In this document: positions 1 to 10,698 of the stretch, one piece after another
Layout: every line of letters starts with the position of its first letter
Position numbering within the stretch: position 1 is the first letter of the stretch
Assembly: GCF_000485595.1 (NCBI RefSeq)
Contig: NW_014577114.1
Location: 338,435 to 377,510, forward strand
Source: Priapulus caudatus
Lineage: Eukaryota > Priapulida > Priapulimorpha > Priapulimorphida > Priapulidae
DNA length: 39,076 bases
Reading direction: 5' to 3'
Notes under the pieces: model-generated
The model's input: the letters and a program-made list of their open reading frames with translations, nothing else
Databases searched by the model: none
Told to the model about the DNA's origin: nothing
Made by a program: the position numbers and the translations under genes

Positions 1-433
1 AAACTAATAGGCCTAGAATCATTGATAGCTCTTTTCTAATATAGGTTGACGCAGTGAACCATTTCTGATGTTACTTTCTGCGATTAAGAGGTCAGATCAA
101 CCTATAAAGTCAAGTCAAGCCACTCGCTGCAAATTGCGGGACCCAATTTCACTATCATATCTTAACTGAACTGAAAATTATGTGTTGCGTGAAGGGTAGA
201 TTCCCCCGATTGATTGTTATATAGTAATATTATTATCATTGTTGTCAAATTAAAATAATGCTGACCATAATGGGTCAAGGTTACATATATGGGTCAAAAT
301 ACAACTTTTAACTAATGGACATAGAATCATGTTATAGATTCACTTTTCTACACGGTGATGATTGACTCAAAGAATCCATTTCGATGTATTTTCGCAGTTT
401 AAAGGTCACGTTTAACCTATTAAGTCAAAGTCA
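1..433. repeat. Diverged direct repeat, two copies about 309 bp apart
   Basis: Positions 1-117 and about 310-433 align by eye. Both start with an ACTAAT then TAGAATCAT block and both end with an AACCTAT-AAGTCAA block, with shared TTTTCTA, CCATTTC and GATTAAGAGGTCA/GTTTAAAGGTCA segments between. The copies have many substitutions, so this is an old duplication. I do not recognise the family. Nothing coding is visible in it. Confidence 0.55.
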
Positions 434-2350
434 GGAAAACTTGTCAAAATTGACGAAATTCGCAGAATTCCGTAAACCAAAATAGCCACCATACAGACAT
501 TGTTCCAAGCGTACAACGGATACGTTTATCATCAACGACAAAGATGAAACCACGGGATATCGTTTAGCCAATTTATTACGCGTCACAAATAGCCTATCTG
601 ATCACAGAGTAACGCATCATGGTCATCCCCCAGTGCAGAAAGAGGCACGGAAGTTAACGAAATCGACCAAAACTCTTCTACGATCTTGGTAACTTTACCC
701 AACTAACATCGTTTACCAGACCAGCCATACCTACTGGCGTCTCTATAGCACTTGTGTCAAATAATGAGGTAACTATACAGTCCCCAGCCTGCCGCAGTCG
801 TCCCAATAGTACATCACGTGGCTGCCACAAGATGGACGACGCGCCCGACCACTTGGTTAAGGCTTCAAGAGTCCAACACATCACGAAACTCAAATTTGAA
901 TAAAAGAATTGCGCAATGCACACTATAATCATCATCTGCGTTCCGTAAAAGCTTCAAGGGAAAAAAAAAACATTGAGCGCACCAAACAGTGTGGGCGGCT
1001 CCCATCAGCTATGGGGCATGAAAAAAAGGGGGGGTCATATCTGATGCATATTTGGATATGGACAGCTCGACCTACACATTCTACCACCCCCAATGGCCAC
1101 AAGCACACACACGTCCATGGCACACGAATTCCAGCAATCTCATCCATTGATCCCTAATGAGGGATTGGCTGCGCCAATCAGATCAACACGATAATACCCG
1201 CGTCTTTGATAAAGCTGTCAGCTTCACCCTCGACTCCTAAGCAAGTGATCGATGGCTCTATTGCACGAACAACTGGTGAAAAACAGAGCACCCATGCACT
1301 CTGCTCCCACATGTGTTCTAGCGGCCAAGTTTTAAAGAAGTCATTCATACCCAGGAAGCCGCCCATCGGCCCAGAAGAAGGATAGCATGGTGTTGAACGT
1401 GTTGATAAGAGAGGGTCACTGAGCGGACCTGATGCGGTGTGGGCAGCAACTTCTTGCAGCATTGTAATGGACAAAACTGCCAGCACCTCCTGACTCATGC
1501 TCGCGTACTAATCTATACACCCGTAAAACGTGGGAAACCACGCGGCTGTCATGTCACTGCCGCCAACAACAGACAATCTCTAACCACCATGTGCGTCGTG
1601 CCCACCTTTGGAAAGCTGCGAACAGTTAGGGTTCCCCCAGATGTTTTCCATCGTCAGAACCCTAGGAAAATGGGATCCCTTGTCCTTGCATTGATATGGC
1701 ACAACTGAAGGGACGCACCGCTTCTGATATGTGATCTGCTGACCGTGTCAGCAATGGGTGGCATAGGCAAGAAGCTAAATGTAGCTGTCACCGGAAAACT
1801 TCAGCGCACAAACTACTGCCTCTGCATCAGTCGCGAGCTGCATGCCAACACATTCACACAAGAGCGGACTGATAGGAGACGCGCCATTGAGTTGATTATG
1901 AGCATCGGAGCAAGAAGGACGCATGAAGCTGAGGGTTGATTTCAGAACACAGAACTCACACGAAAAAGACAAAAAAACCACAAAAAAGGTAAACATTTGC
2001 CTGAAAATAGGGGGCGCTGTTTTGTTTTCGTTCTGTTGGTATTTCGTTTTGTTTCAACAGGTTTCAATTTCGTGTTGTTCTGTGTCTGTGTGTCTGAGAT
2101 TTGTGTAAGCCTCATAATGTAAGTAGAAATAACCATGTAATAATGAAGTTATATATTCAGTAGCTATTTGGCCATAGTTTCCCATATGAGATGTGCAAGT
2201 TGAATTTCATCAGTGCCGATTTTTTTTTGGAACTCTGCAATGCTGTACAGTGTACGGGTGCCGTGGACACCGATCTGTCACAAGCGGTCCGATCACAAGC
2301 ACGTAATATACGTAATATTACGTCGTCCGCACAGAGTGCAAACATCACAG
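434..2350. other. Gene-free stretch, unrecognised
   Basis: Only short open frames occur here, the longest being about 106 codons on - at 1178-1498, and I recognise no domain in any of them. Short A and G homopolymers are present at 961-970 and 1021-1034. Much of this stretch may be the body of the Helitron that ends at 2385, or an intron or 5' flank of the YRDC gene. The 5' YRDC exons, with the KxR nucleotide-binding motif, are not visible here. Confidence 0.4.
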
Positions 2351-2357
2351 TCATTAA

Positions 2358-2386
2358 GCCCGCGCGTAGCGCGGGTTTCAGCTAGT
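2358..2386 (+). mobile_element. Helitron-type 3' terminus
   Basis: A perfect 7 bp GC hairpin (CCCGCGC at 2359-2365, loop GTA, GCGCGGG at 2369-2375) is followed after six bases (TTTCAG) by CTAG at 2382-2385 and then T. A subterminal hairpin a few bases before CTRR, followed by T, is the classic rolling-circle Helitron 3' end. The matching 5' end, expected to start with TC after an A, was not identified, so the length is unknown. No Rep/helicase frame is visible, so it would be a non-autonomous copy. It sits 63 bp upstream of a YRDC exon. Confidence 0.65.
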
Positions 2387-2448
2387 ATATATAAACATTG
2401 TAAGTAGTTTACAGTTAGTGTAATTGTATATTTTGTTGTACTTTATAG

Positions 2449-2683
2449 GTGGGCAAAAATTACAGTATCGCGCAAGCTGTTGGATGATCTTCTGCCAGGA
2501 CCAGTGACTATAGTGCTTGAACGCACACCACTACTGAACCCACAGCTGAATCCGAAATCAGCACTAGTGGGCGTGCGTGTACCAGACGACATGTTTGCTA
2601 GGCAGCTAGCACAAGAATGTGGTGAACCTCTAGCACTGACAAGTGCCAACTTGAGCAACGAGGCCAGTAGCAATTCTGTAGAG
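2449..2683 (+). CDS. YRDC: YRDC exon with PGPVT and TSANLS motifs
   Basis: The acceptor is CTTTATAG and the donor is GAG|GTACAT. The first base completes a codon from an upstream exon, and 78 codons follow, ending in phase 0. It holds the LPGPVT segment, the VGVRVPDD segment and the LTSANLS motif. Confidence 0.9.
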
Positions 2684-4555
2684 GTACATTTCTCTAAAAG
2701 CAAGAACGCTTATCAGATTTTTCTATTCACAATACACACGTCTGCGTGTGCATGTGCACGTGCACTCTAGGTTTTCCACTGACAGAAAAACGTGGGGAAA
2801 AAATTGCCATAATGGGAAAGCATGCGTGGTAATTACTCCATGCCCTAAAAAGTCATAAAAGAGGTCCAAATGTTTCGTCATAGTTTAATGTCAAAGATAG
2901 AGAAGGCAACTCTGTCCCTCATCCTGACCACGTATGCCATCGTGTCTGCCGTTTTAAAAATCAAACAAGATATTCTGACGTGTGTGCCAGTGCCAGTCTG
3001 GCCAGTGGCAGCTACAAAAGGGCCAGGAACTAATATAATATGATTATATAGTTATTATTTTAACAGCGTGAGGTGACAACTGTAGTGAAGTCTATTACTA
3101 GGTCATTCTACAGCAGTGCTGCATTTGATTGCTGATACTTAAGGCATGTTACTTGAATACAGTCACCAGTCAAGCTCATATGCACATACTGGTGTATTAG
3201 TGGCCCAAGTTGCTAGCCCATTCCCTAATTATCATATCCTGGGATATCAGAGATAATGTTTGGTAGTGGTAATCATGTCCCTAATCTTTTGTGAAGAATT
3301 TCTTGATCATTTGGATCATCGTACTGGAGTGTAACACATAGGGGTAAGAGCAGTACAAGCTTGATTCAGAAAGACCTGTGAGCAAAGTACAGTCGAGAAC
3401 AATCCTGCAGGGTCACATGGGGAGAGAAAGGTAGAATTCGAGGTAATGTTGCTGACCACAGCAGATGAACAACAGGGCTCAGAAGAAACAAAAATTCGCG
3501 TAAACTTGGCTGGTACATTTTGTGTGTGTGCTGTACACACACAAAATACAGTCACGTGGCTCCTAAAGCAGACTATTTTTATAGCTTTTTTTTATGAGCA
3601 AGCTAGGGATTTTGTTGCTTTTTACCAAGTGTGAGTGTCGCTGTTTTAGTTTGATCTAGCTTATTTGTGTGATTGTAGGGAGTTAGAAGTGGCAGAAATA
3701 CACAGGCCTAAAATGCCAAAATTAGCCAACGTTTGGAGATATTATTGTTACGTTTTACCACAAGAACTTAACATTTCCTCGGAACAGCTCCGACTGTTGT
3801 CAGTTCTCGTCTATTGAACTATTTATGGATGATTACCTATATTTCACTGATTAAACTTCAAGCATGTATTAAACCTATAATTTATTATGTGTAGAAGGTT
3901 TCTTAGTTGTGATATGGCGATGCAGATACAAGAGTTGGTTATTACACCATGGACGTGTTGTCTAAGTAAAACCAATAATGTGCAATTAGATTTGGAATAT
4001 GTAAAAAGCTATTGTTTCCAGTGAAATCAGACTTACTACCTATGCTTCCTGTATTGTAGTACTGTGCTGTGATTATGACAAAAAAGCAAACATACATCAC
4101 TATAAGTTAATTACGTTAATCGGGTTGTGTTTCGCAGGAATTCCAATGCTTGTGGCCAAAACTTGATCTGATAATTGATGGTGGACCAATCAGTGTGGGA
4201 GAGGATTCAAGACAAGGCTCAACAGTTATCGATCTTTCACATGAAGGCTTCTTCAAAATCATCAGGAACGGAACGGATCGGTGGGTTTTGGAGTTATTCC
4301 CAATCGTAGCATACATCTTTGCCATTTCATTTTCTATTTAATAGTCTTGATGCTTAATTAGAGCTCTGGAATATAATTACCTTACCAGTTCTTGCATGTA
4401 CACTGTTACAAGTGGATGCATGCAGTTTGAATAGGGCACACATGGTGTGGCAACGAGGTTTGTACATGCAGTCTTTATGTTATTTCAACAGGTCTTACCG
4501 GTCCACAGTGGAGGTCCTGGTGGAAAAGTATAGCCTACAGGAGCTTGTGAAATAG
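2449..4555 (+). CDS. YRDC: YRDC-like threonylcarbamoyl-AMP synthase, last three exons
   Basis: This is the C-terminal part of a Sua5/YrdC-family protein, which makes threonylcarbamoyl-AMP from threonine, bicarbonate and ATP for the universal tRNA t6A37 modification. The exons are 2449-2683, 4138-4280 and 4492-4555, with phases 0 and 2 that join cleanly at GT-AG borders. Family features seen are LPGPVT in the first exon, LTSANLS (the SxN half of the KxR/SxN nucleotide-binding signature), a WP..D.IIDGG segment in the second exon, and GSTVIDL followed by IIRNG. The frame ends in TAG after a short VEVLVEKYSLQELVK tail that matches the family's C-terminal helix. About 147 residues are present, roughly the last half of an animal YRDC. 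The N-terminal exons were not found. The identification is firm; whether the protein is cytosolic or mitochondrial cannot be seen. Confidence 0.9.
2684..4137 (+). other. YRDC intron
   Basis: This 1454 bp intron begins GTACAT and ends TTTCGCAG. It contains a short GT/AC hairpin near 3518-3551. No other feature is recognised. Confidence 0.8.
3518..3551. repeat. GT/AC hairpin
   Basis: ATTTTGTGTGTGT is followed after five bases by ACACACACAAAAT, giving a stem of about 13 bp with a tiny loop. It is probably a microsatellite-derived palindrome. Confidence 0.7.
4138..4280 (+). CDS. YRDC: YRDC penultimate exon
   Basis: The acceptor is TTTCGCAG and the donor is ATCG|GTGGG. It encodes the LWPKLDLIIDGG to GSTVIDL segment, which is strongly conserved in YRDC proteins. 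It starts in phase 0 and ends with two bases of a split Arg codon. Confidence 0.9.
4492..4555 (+). CDS. YRDC: YRDC terminal exon
   Basis: The acceptor is TTTCAACAG. The first base completes the split Arg codon. It ends in TAG at 4553-4555. The short helix resembles the end of animal YRDC (STxxxLxxKYxLxE). AT-rich DNA with ATTAAA-like hexamers follows. Confidence 0.85.
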
Positions 4556-7159
4556 ACTGAAAAATATATCTTATTCATTAAATCTTTTATTTATTTTATA
4601 ATAATAATAATGAAAAAGTGTTTATTGTGTTGAAATATCCATGTAATTCTCATTATATCTTCGATAATCACAGTGTACATACATGTATACAATTGCCTGA
4701 GGTAGAGAACTGAAATAACGAAGTGTAAGGTGAAAATCTATTATAAAACAAACCCCTGGAACATATAGTAAATATGGGTTGTAGCTGGGGGCTGCATCGC
4801 GTATGGCAAGCTAAGGTTGCGCAAGCTCTAGTACTATAGCCCTTCGCTCTGCCGCTTCCCGTCCTTCTCCCTATAGCCCTGCGGCGGAGCGAAGGGCTAT
4901 CGTACTAGAGCTAAGGTTGTACAGACGTGGCCAGGGCGTAAATTTAAAGAAGGTGGCGCCATCTCTCGGAGGCAATTTATAAAACAAACTAAACAAAGGG
5001 CTGAGCTCAACTGAGCCCCCCCCAAAGTACAACATTTATGCTAAATAGTTGTGGTATTTATACAGCAATCTTAGCTTCAAAAATGCTGACAGTAATTTTG
5101 TCTAACTAAACCTCAGGTTAACTCATTGAAGGTTCCTCAATTAAGTTCACCCTGGTTTGATTTGGCTTCCGCAAGCAGATAAACTTAACGATTTAATTGA
5201 TGCTCTTGCTTTGATGAACAGCTTGACATCTCTTTAGAACCTGTCTGAGAGCACTGATGAAAAAATCACTCTAATGAGTTATACTGTAGATGTCATACAG
5301 GTAAAGAGTAATCCTTACATCTTTAGCTGGTTCCAGCCTTTCACAAAAATAACCGAAATAGTCAACACCACTATATGCTGGCTCCAAACAATCATTGGGG
5401 TAAATCTGTCATCTTCTGCTGCTGTGAATCGGCTGGGAACATCATGCAAACCACACACTGAGAATAACCTGAGGTACAGCTAAAGCGCCACGGACTATCC
5501 GATACCCACTGCCAGATCTCCTTGTGGCCTATACCCTTGCAGGGTTCTCCCTACGTTGCAAACGGGGCGCCCCGTTTGGGAAAACTCCCCCCTGTTTCAA
5601 TCGTTGCGCCCCGTTTAAATTACCTCTGCCCCGATTAAATTCCACCACAATAAAAGTTTGACAGAGCGGGAAACGATCGTCAAGAATTCCCGTTCGACCA
5701 GAACACCCGACTAGTGTATTTTTACCGTACCAGGCATACACTGCAGACCACACACAAGTACAAACAGTCAACCTGTACCGAGCCCAACACTAACTGTACA
5801 CCGACTCGGCTATCTTATATATACAAGAACCCCAAATACCGTCTATGGTGTGGTGGCGATTTTACGCATTAATTAATGGTACGGTAAAAAAAACGCCCCC
5901 CGGACCCCCCTAGTTTCCCCTTCCTGTTTGAAGTTCGGAAGAGATCATTCGTTGAGGAAGAGATCAAGATGATGAAGGCTGTTCATTGACTTTATGTCAT
6001 GCTTTCTGTCCCTAGGCAATAATCTGTCCATCGTAGTTCAATCTGCAGAAACTGTCATCTTTCTCGTGGCTGTAACTTCCTCTTTAAAGTGGTTACAATG
6101 CAGACATTGTATAACAGCTTTTACAAACAGCTGCACCTTTTCTACTGTCTGAAACCTTATGTCTAAACAGGTGCACAGACTGTTACTGATTTGGTTGCTC
6201 TTACTCTTAGTGATGCAAACTTTTGGCCATGTCTTTCAAATGCAAACAATGTGCGACTACTGTTTTCATGTGATAGCAACTCGAACATTGATACAATCTT
6301 AAAATATCTAACTCTCACCAAAGATGTTTTGCTACGCTAGATATGATACGCTATAGCTAGAGTTATCACCGTCTTCATCTCTGGTCCATTCTGATCAATT
6401 TGGCAGTTAACTGATCCAAGATCATCACCTTCAGTGAAGGTGATTTATTATTAATGATGTAGACCTGATTCTCACTTCTGACACGATGTCGTCGTTTATT
6501 CCACGTGTAAATAAGTAACGAATTGCAGGAACCTCGTGTAGTATACAATACCAGCTTATACTCGAGCAAAGCACGGGACCCACTCTGCGCATACATGTAT
6601 GACCAAGTGCTGGCATCATCATGGCGCTCACAGCCATCCTTGCAGATTTAAAGCACGAATATTATATGTATGTAGGTATAGATACAGATGGGAGATGTGT
6701 GGGCTTCACAACGCATCTCAACTTGAACTGGTTCCTAATGACTTTTCCGTTCATGAATGTGATCATTCTGTTTCGTTATTGTTACTTTTCCTTTATCCAT
6801 ACCACATTCCCTATTCCATCTGCTCTCTCTCCCTCTCCCTCTCTTTCTCTATTTCTCTTTCTCTCTCGCACCTCTCTCTCTACACTGGAAAGTGGCACCC
6901 TAAAATTAGGTAATGACTGGAGTCGTTTACCAGAACTGGTCGCTTATTCTAAGGCGTTTGACCTGTATGACCACGCATGACTCGTATAGCAGACTAGTAG
7001 ATAAACTAACATATGCCGATGCGTTCTCCCCTCGAATGTATTTTCATATTTTGGTTATAATGTCCCCCGACGACTTTACAGCCAGTTTACAGTGGTGACG
7101 TCATTCTTACATTATATATTTTTTCATTGTGTTATTTCTATAGGCCTATATGTTCTTTA
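4556..7159. other. Intergenic region between convergent YRDC and HUNK, proximal part
   Basis: No gene is recognised. It holds a foldback hairpin at 4824-4912, C-rich patches at 5560-5640 and 5893-5920, and a CT-rich tract at 6820-6880. The open frames here, up to 119 codons, show no family motifs. Confidence 0.5.
4824..4912. repeat. Foldback hairpin, MITE-like
   Basis: The left arm at 4824-4855 (AGCTCTAGTACTATAGCCC and on through CTTCGCTC) is the inverse of the right arm at about 4881-4912 (GAGCGAAGGGCTAT then GTACTAGAGCT), with one or two mismatches and a loop of about 25 bp. The direct repeat GCTAAGGTTG occurs at 4810-4819 and 4910-4919, partly overlapping the right arm, and may mark a target duplication. 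Confidence 0.75.
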
Positions 7160-8044
7160 AGGGCCGGACACACTAGGCGATTAAATCGGGCGATAAAATC
7201 GGGCGACAAAATCGCCGTGAAATCGCCTAGTGTGTCCACTCAATCGCCGCCCGATTTTGTTGCCCGATTTCATCGCATAGATCAAAACGTTTTGATATTA
7301 TCGGGCGATTTTGTCACCTGATTTAATCGCCTAGTGTGTCCGGGGCCGGCGATAAAATCGCCCGATTGTACAATTCATCAGCCAATCAGAGTTGTTCAAT
7401 GATACTGACGTAATAGCGATGTTTAGTATGTCGTGCACGCACTCGTAGCACGCATGCGCGCGTAGTAATAGTGATGTACGCACGCACGCACGCACGCACG
7501 TGTACGCACGTGTACGTGCACACGCACGCACGCACGCATGCACGCACGTGTACGTGCACACGCACGCACGCACGTCTACGTGCACACGCACGCACGCACG
7601 CATGCACGCACGTGTACGTGCACACGCACGCACGCACGTCTACGTGCACATGCATGCACGTGTACCTGCACACACACACGCACGTACGAACGCACGCACA
7701 CATGCACACACGTGTACCTGCACACACACACACGCACGCACGCACGAACGTGTACCTGCACACGCACGCAGGCACGTAGGTGAACGTGCACACGCACGCA
7801 GGCACGTACGCACGCAGGTGAACGTGCACACGCACGCACGCACACACGCACGCAGGCACGCACGTGTACGTTCACACGCACGCACGCACGTGTACGTGCA
7901 CACGCACGCACGCACGCATGTACCGACGTGTAAGTGCACACGCACGCACGCACGTGTACGTACACACGCACGCGCGCACGTGTACGTACACACGCACGCA
8001 CGCACGCACGTGTACGTGCACACGCACACATGCACGCACGTGTA

Positions 8045-8084
<40 letters not shown>

Positions 8085-8342
8085 CGTATACGTGCACACG
8101 CACACACGAACGCACACATGCACGCATGCACGCACGTTTACATACACACGCACGCACGCATGAATGCACGCATGTGTACGTGCACACGCACGCACGCACG
8201 TACGTCTACGTGCACATGCATGCACGACTTATTCACTGGCGATGTAATCGCCCGATTTAATCGTTTAGTGTGTCCACTCGACTCGCGCGATAGAATCGGG
8301 CGATTTTGTCGCCCGATTTAATCGCCTAGTGTGCCCGGCCCT
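7160..8342. mobile_element. TTA-flanked inverted-repeat element with ACGC satellite core
   Basis: The outer termini read AGGGCCGG(A/G)CACACTAGG and then CGATTAAATCGGGCGA on both strands. They are flanked by TTA at 7157-7159 and 8343-8345, as expected for a PIF/Harbinger-type 3 bp target duplication. The terminal motif recurs inside, inverted, near 7220-7240, 7327-7345 and 8264-8275, so the element is nested or modular. GATTTTATCGCC-like modules fill both ends. The middle (about 7470-8230) is an ACGC/ACGT array. No transposase is visible, so it is non-autonomous. The TSD class is an inference from the flanking triplet. Confidence 0.75.
7470..8230. repeat. ACGC-rich satellite with TGTACGTGCACA units
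   Basis: This is a 760 bp array of (ACGC)n blocks punctuated by near-palindromic GTGTACGTGCACAC units about every 40 bp. Because its four-base period contains no stop codons, several frames stay open on both strands; these are not genes. It lies inside the inverted-repeat element at 7160-8342. Confidence 0.9.
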
Positions 8343-8540
8343 TTACATGTATAATATTTCTAGATGAGATTTGATGAGTCCACTATGACAATCCAAACTA
8401 AAATGAGAGAATATACAGAAAATTCTAGTAGTAGGTAATCTGTCGCAGTATTTAATACAATTTCCAACAGCATTTCTGATATTGTACACACATATTTATA
8501 TTTATATATTGTATATATTTGTAAAAGACTGCTTTTAAGT

Positions 8541-8593
8541 ATATCAGGAGTAAATAATTACGAATTTCAAAACTCAGATGATTTACTCCTGAT
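8541..8593. repeat. Small palindrome, ATCAGGAGT family
   Basis: ATCAGGAGTAAAT on the left is matched by ATTTACTCCTGAT on the right across a loop of about 25 bp. It shares its terminus with the palindromes at 8731-8782 and 38528-38592. Confidence 0.75.
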
Positions 8594-8730
8594 TATATAT
8601 AACCAGATGTATACATCTACATGATCTAACGTGAGCCAGTAATAATTATTGGAGTAGTGTAGTAACGCAATCTGCATGTAGTACTTGGGTATATCTGTGT
8701 TTTGATCCGGCGTTACAGCTAGTATTGATT

Positions 8731-8782
8731 ATATCAGAAGTGTATAATAATTATACTGATTATATATTATACACTCTTGATT
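8731..8782. repeat. Small palindrome, ATCARGAGT family
   Basis: ATCAGAAGTGTATAAT on the left is matched by ATTATACACTCTTGAT on the right with one mismatch. It is the same size class and has a related terminus to the palindrome 190 bp upstream. Confidence 0.75.
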
Positions 8783-9649
8783 CTATGGATATCGGACTGA
8801 TCGGCTGTCAGACCACTACAGGAGCCAACCCCCCGAAATAGTGAAACGGACCAGAGAGCAGAGATGTTCAGGCCGCATTGTTTGCCATTGCTCTATATGC
8901 GATTGTCATCCTGTAATAGAATAAAGCTACCTGTCTTTTTTAATGCTAAATGCAATGACATCGCATTCCCATCCAATCGTTAACAGAGAATTGCAGATGC
9001 CTGCTTATCTCTGGCTGAGGCCCCAGTCCTGCATCAACAGCCTTTTACTATAACGTTATCAGATCTGAAGTCGTGTGACACGTTACACATGTGAAGAAAA
9101 TACTAGATTAATGACTCATAAAAAGATACAGATATCATACGTTACGTTGTGTGCGTGCGTGTGTGCATGCATAGTTACATTACCAGCACACAATTTCTTA
9201 ACGCTAAATCAATTTTGCACTTGATGGTGCGGCGTGTGACAGGCAGGTAACATTTTTTCTAAATAGGTTAGCATGATTAGCATTCTTTGTTAGATGACTT
9301 CTAATCAGGAAACTTATTTATATGGAAAGAGGTACATATAGCTAATTTTGGTTGTCATTTTCTAATAAAGCAATTTCAGGTTCTGATTTCAATATATAAT
9401 ATAATTTCAATATAGTGCTGATGTTTGTATAGTTATGTGTATCATAGGAATATAACAAGATTAGGCCTACTGCTCATTTTTACCGTAATAGTCGTACACG
9501 TGTATTCAATATCAATTCACACAATAATTCTGCACTGAGTTTTACTTTTGATTATTTACAATTTGGTGCATGCAAGTTCTGATAACGTACTTTTGTTGGA
9601 ATTTTACTATTATATTTTTGCGCACAGGTATTCGTACGGAAATACCTGT

Positions 9650-10698
9650 TTACTTAATAATTGGTAAGATTACGGCTTGGATATTAGAGTCTGAGGTACC
9701 GGACAATTTGCCTGTATCAGGGCCCTTATGCGTCATGTCGACGAGCTCTTGTAACTTATTCTTTATAGTTGACTTTCCCGTCTTCTCCCGCGTAGCCCTC
9801 CACGGCGGCATCTTTGCAACTTTGTCATGAGTCTGATCGTTGCTTTGCAGGAAAATGTTAGTTCCATTCCGGAGAGCTGCAGTCATCTCCAATCTGTCCA
9901 CAGCTGACTTGTCTCGCTTTGTGTCAATGCGTGTGATCACTTGCTTCGCCACCATATTGGCGTTTACTCCCACCATCATCGGAAGCTTGTGATTATCTGT
10001 CACTTTACAGCCTTTGTCTGTGCTAATGTTGAAATTCCTAGCCAGCGTTCGGCTCTTTCTTTTCTGTTGTTGGCGGTTATAGAAGTTCTTCAAATGGTTC
10101 GTGAGGTAACCAACCTCCAAGCCGTTTGTACGCGACAAATACACTCTAGAATTAACGTTGTTCGTCAGGATGGACGGCTTGAGTTTACGACGCCACGGCA
10201 AGCCAACGGATGCCAATTTATTTACACTGGTTTCATTATTGTCCTTACCGCTGTAGCCATTGTCCTTACCTTTCAAATTTGTGAGTATTTTATTATCCAG
10301 CAAGTCAGATCCGGGCTTCAGCTCACGGCGAAGAGAGGTATTCTGTATGATGGTGTTGCCTTTTGGCATTGAACTTGCGGAACGCTTTGTCGAATACTCT
10401 TTTTCCTTCCCGTACACTAGTATGTTGAGTTTTTCCATGGCTTTTTTTGTCCGGTCGTCGGCGATTGAAGACGGCGGGACTTTAATGGCGTTAGCAGGTT
10501 TAGTTACTGGTATAGGATAGTCACACGTGCTTGCTCCAGTAGATAGTTCGTCTTGAGCCTTGTTGCCATTGTCAGCCTTTTTCAGGGTGTCTCCTATGCC
10601 AGTGTCTCCATCGCCATCTGCCATCGTAACGTCTCCCATCCCCGTGTTGCCTCCCACCGGCATAGCTGCTACTTCCATATCACCGTGACCGCCTTTCA
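9650..10698 (-). CDS. HUNK: HUNK exon 10, long C-terminal tail
   Basis: It starts after TATTTTTACAG and ends at TAA (9652-9650). It encodes about 349 residues, first a Gly/Asp-rich [12 protein letters not shown] stretch and then a basic Lys/Asn/Thr-rich segment with several RRELK- and WRRKLK-type clusters. No domain is recognised; it is likely disordered. It is longer than expected for a vertebrate HUNK tail. Confidence 0.8.

Larger units (their letters stand above)
8343..9649. other. Intergenic DNA 3' of HUNK
   Basis: AT-rich, with two small palindromes at 8541-8593 and 8731-8782. No gene is recognised. The HUNK 3' UTR should lie in 9300-9649 on -, but no clear AATAAA was located. Confidence 0.5.

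Noticed and set aside
1178-1498. 106-codon frame on -
   Set aside because: Looks protein-like in composition, but I recognise no motif and no splice partners; left unannotated as a gene.
7500-8321. 273-codon open frame and several overlapping frames on both strands
   Set aside because: They lie entirely in an ACGC satellite whose period excludes stop codons; there is no unique sequence or codon bias.
7160-8342. CRISPR-like array
   Set aside because: Repeats have no unique spacers of constant length, and the context is eukaryotic.
9941-10372. 143-codon frame on + inside HUNK exon 10
   Set aside because: Antisense shadow of the long last exon of HUNK, which has splice and frame support on -.
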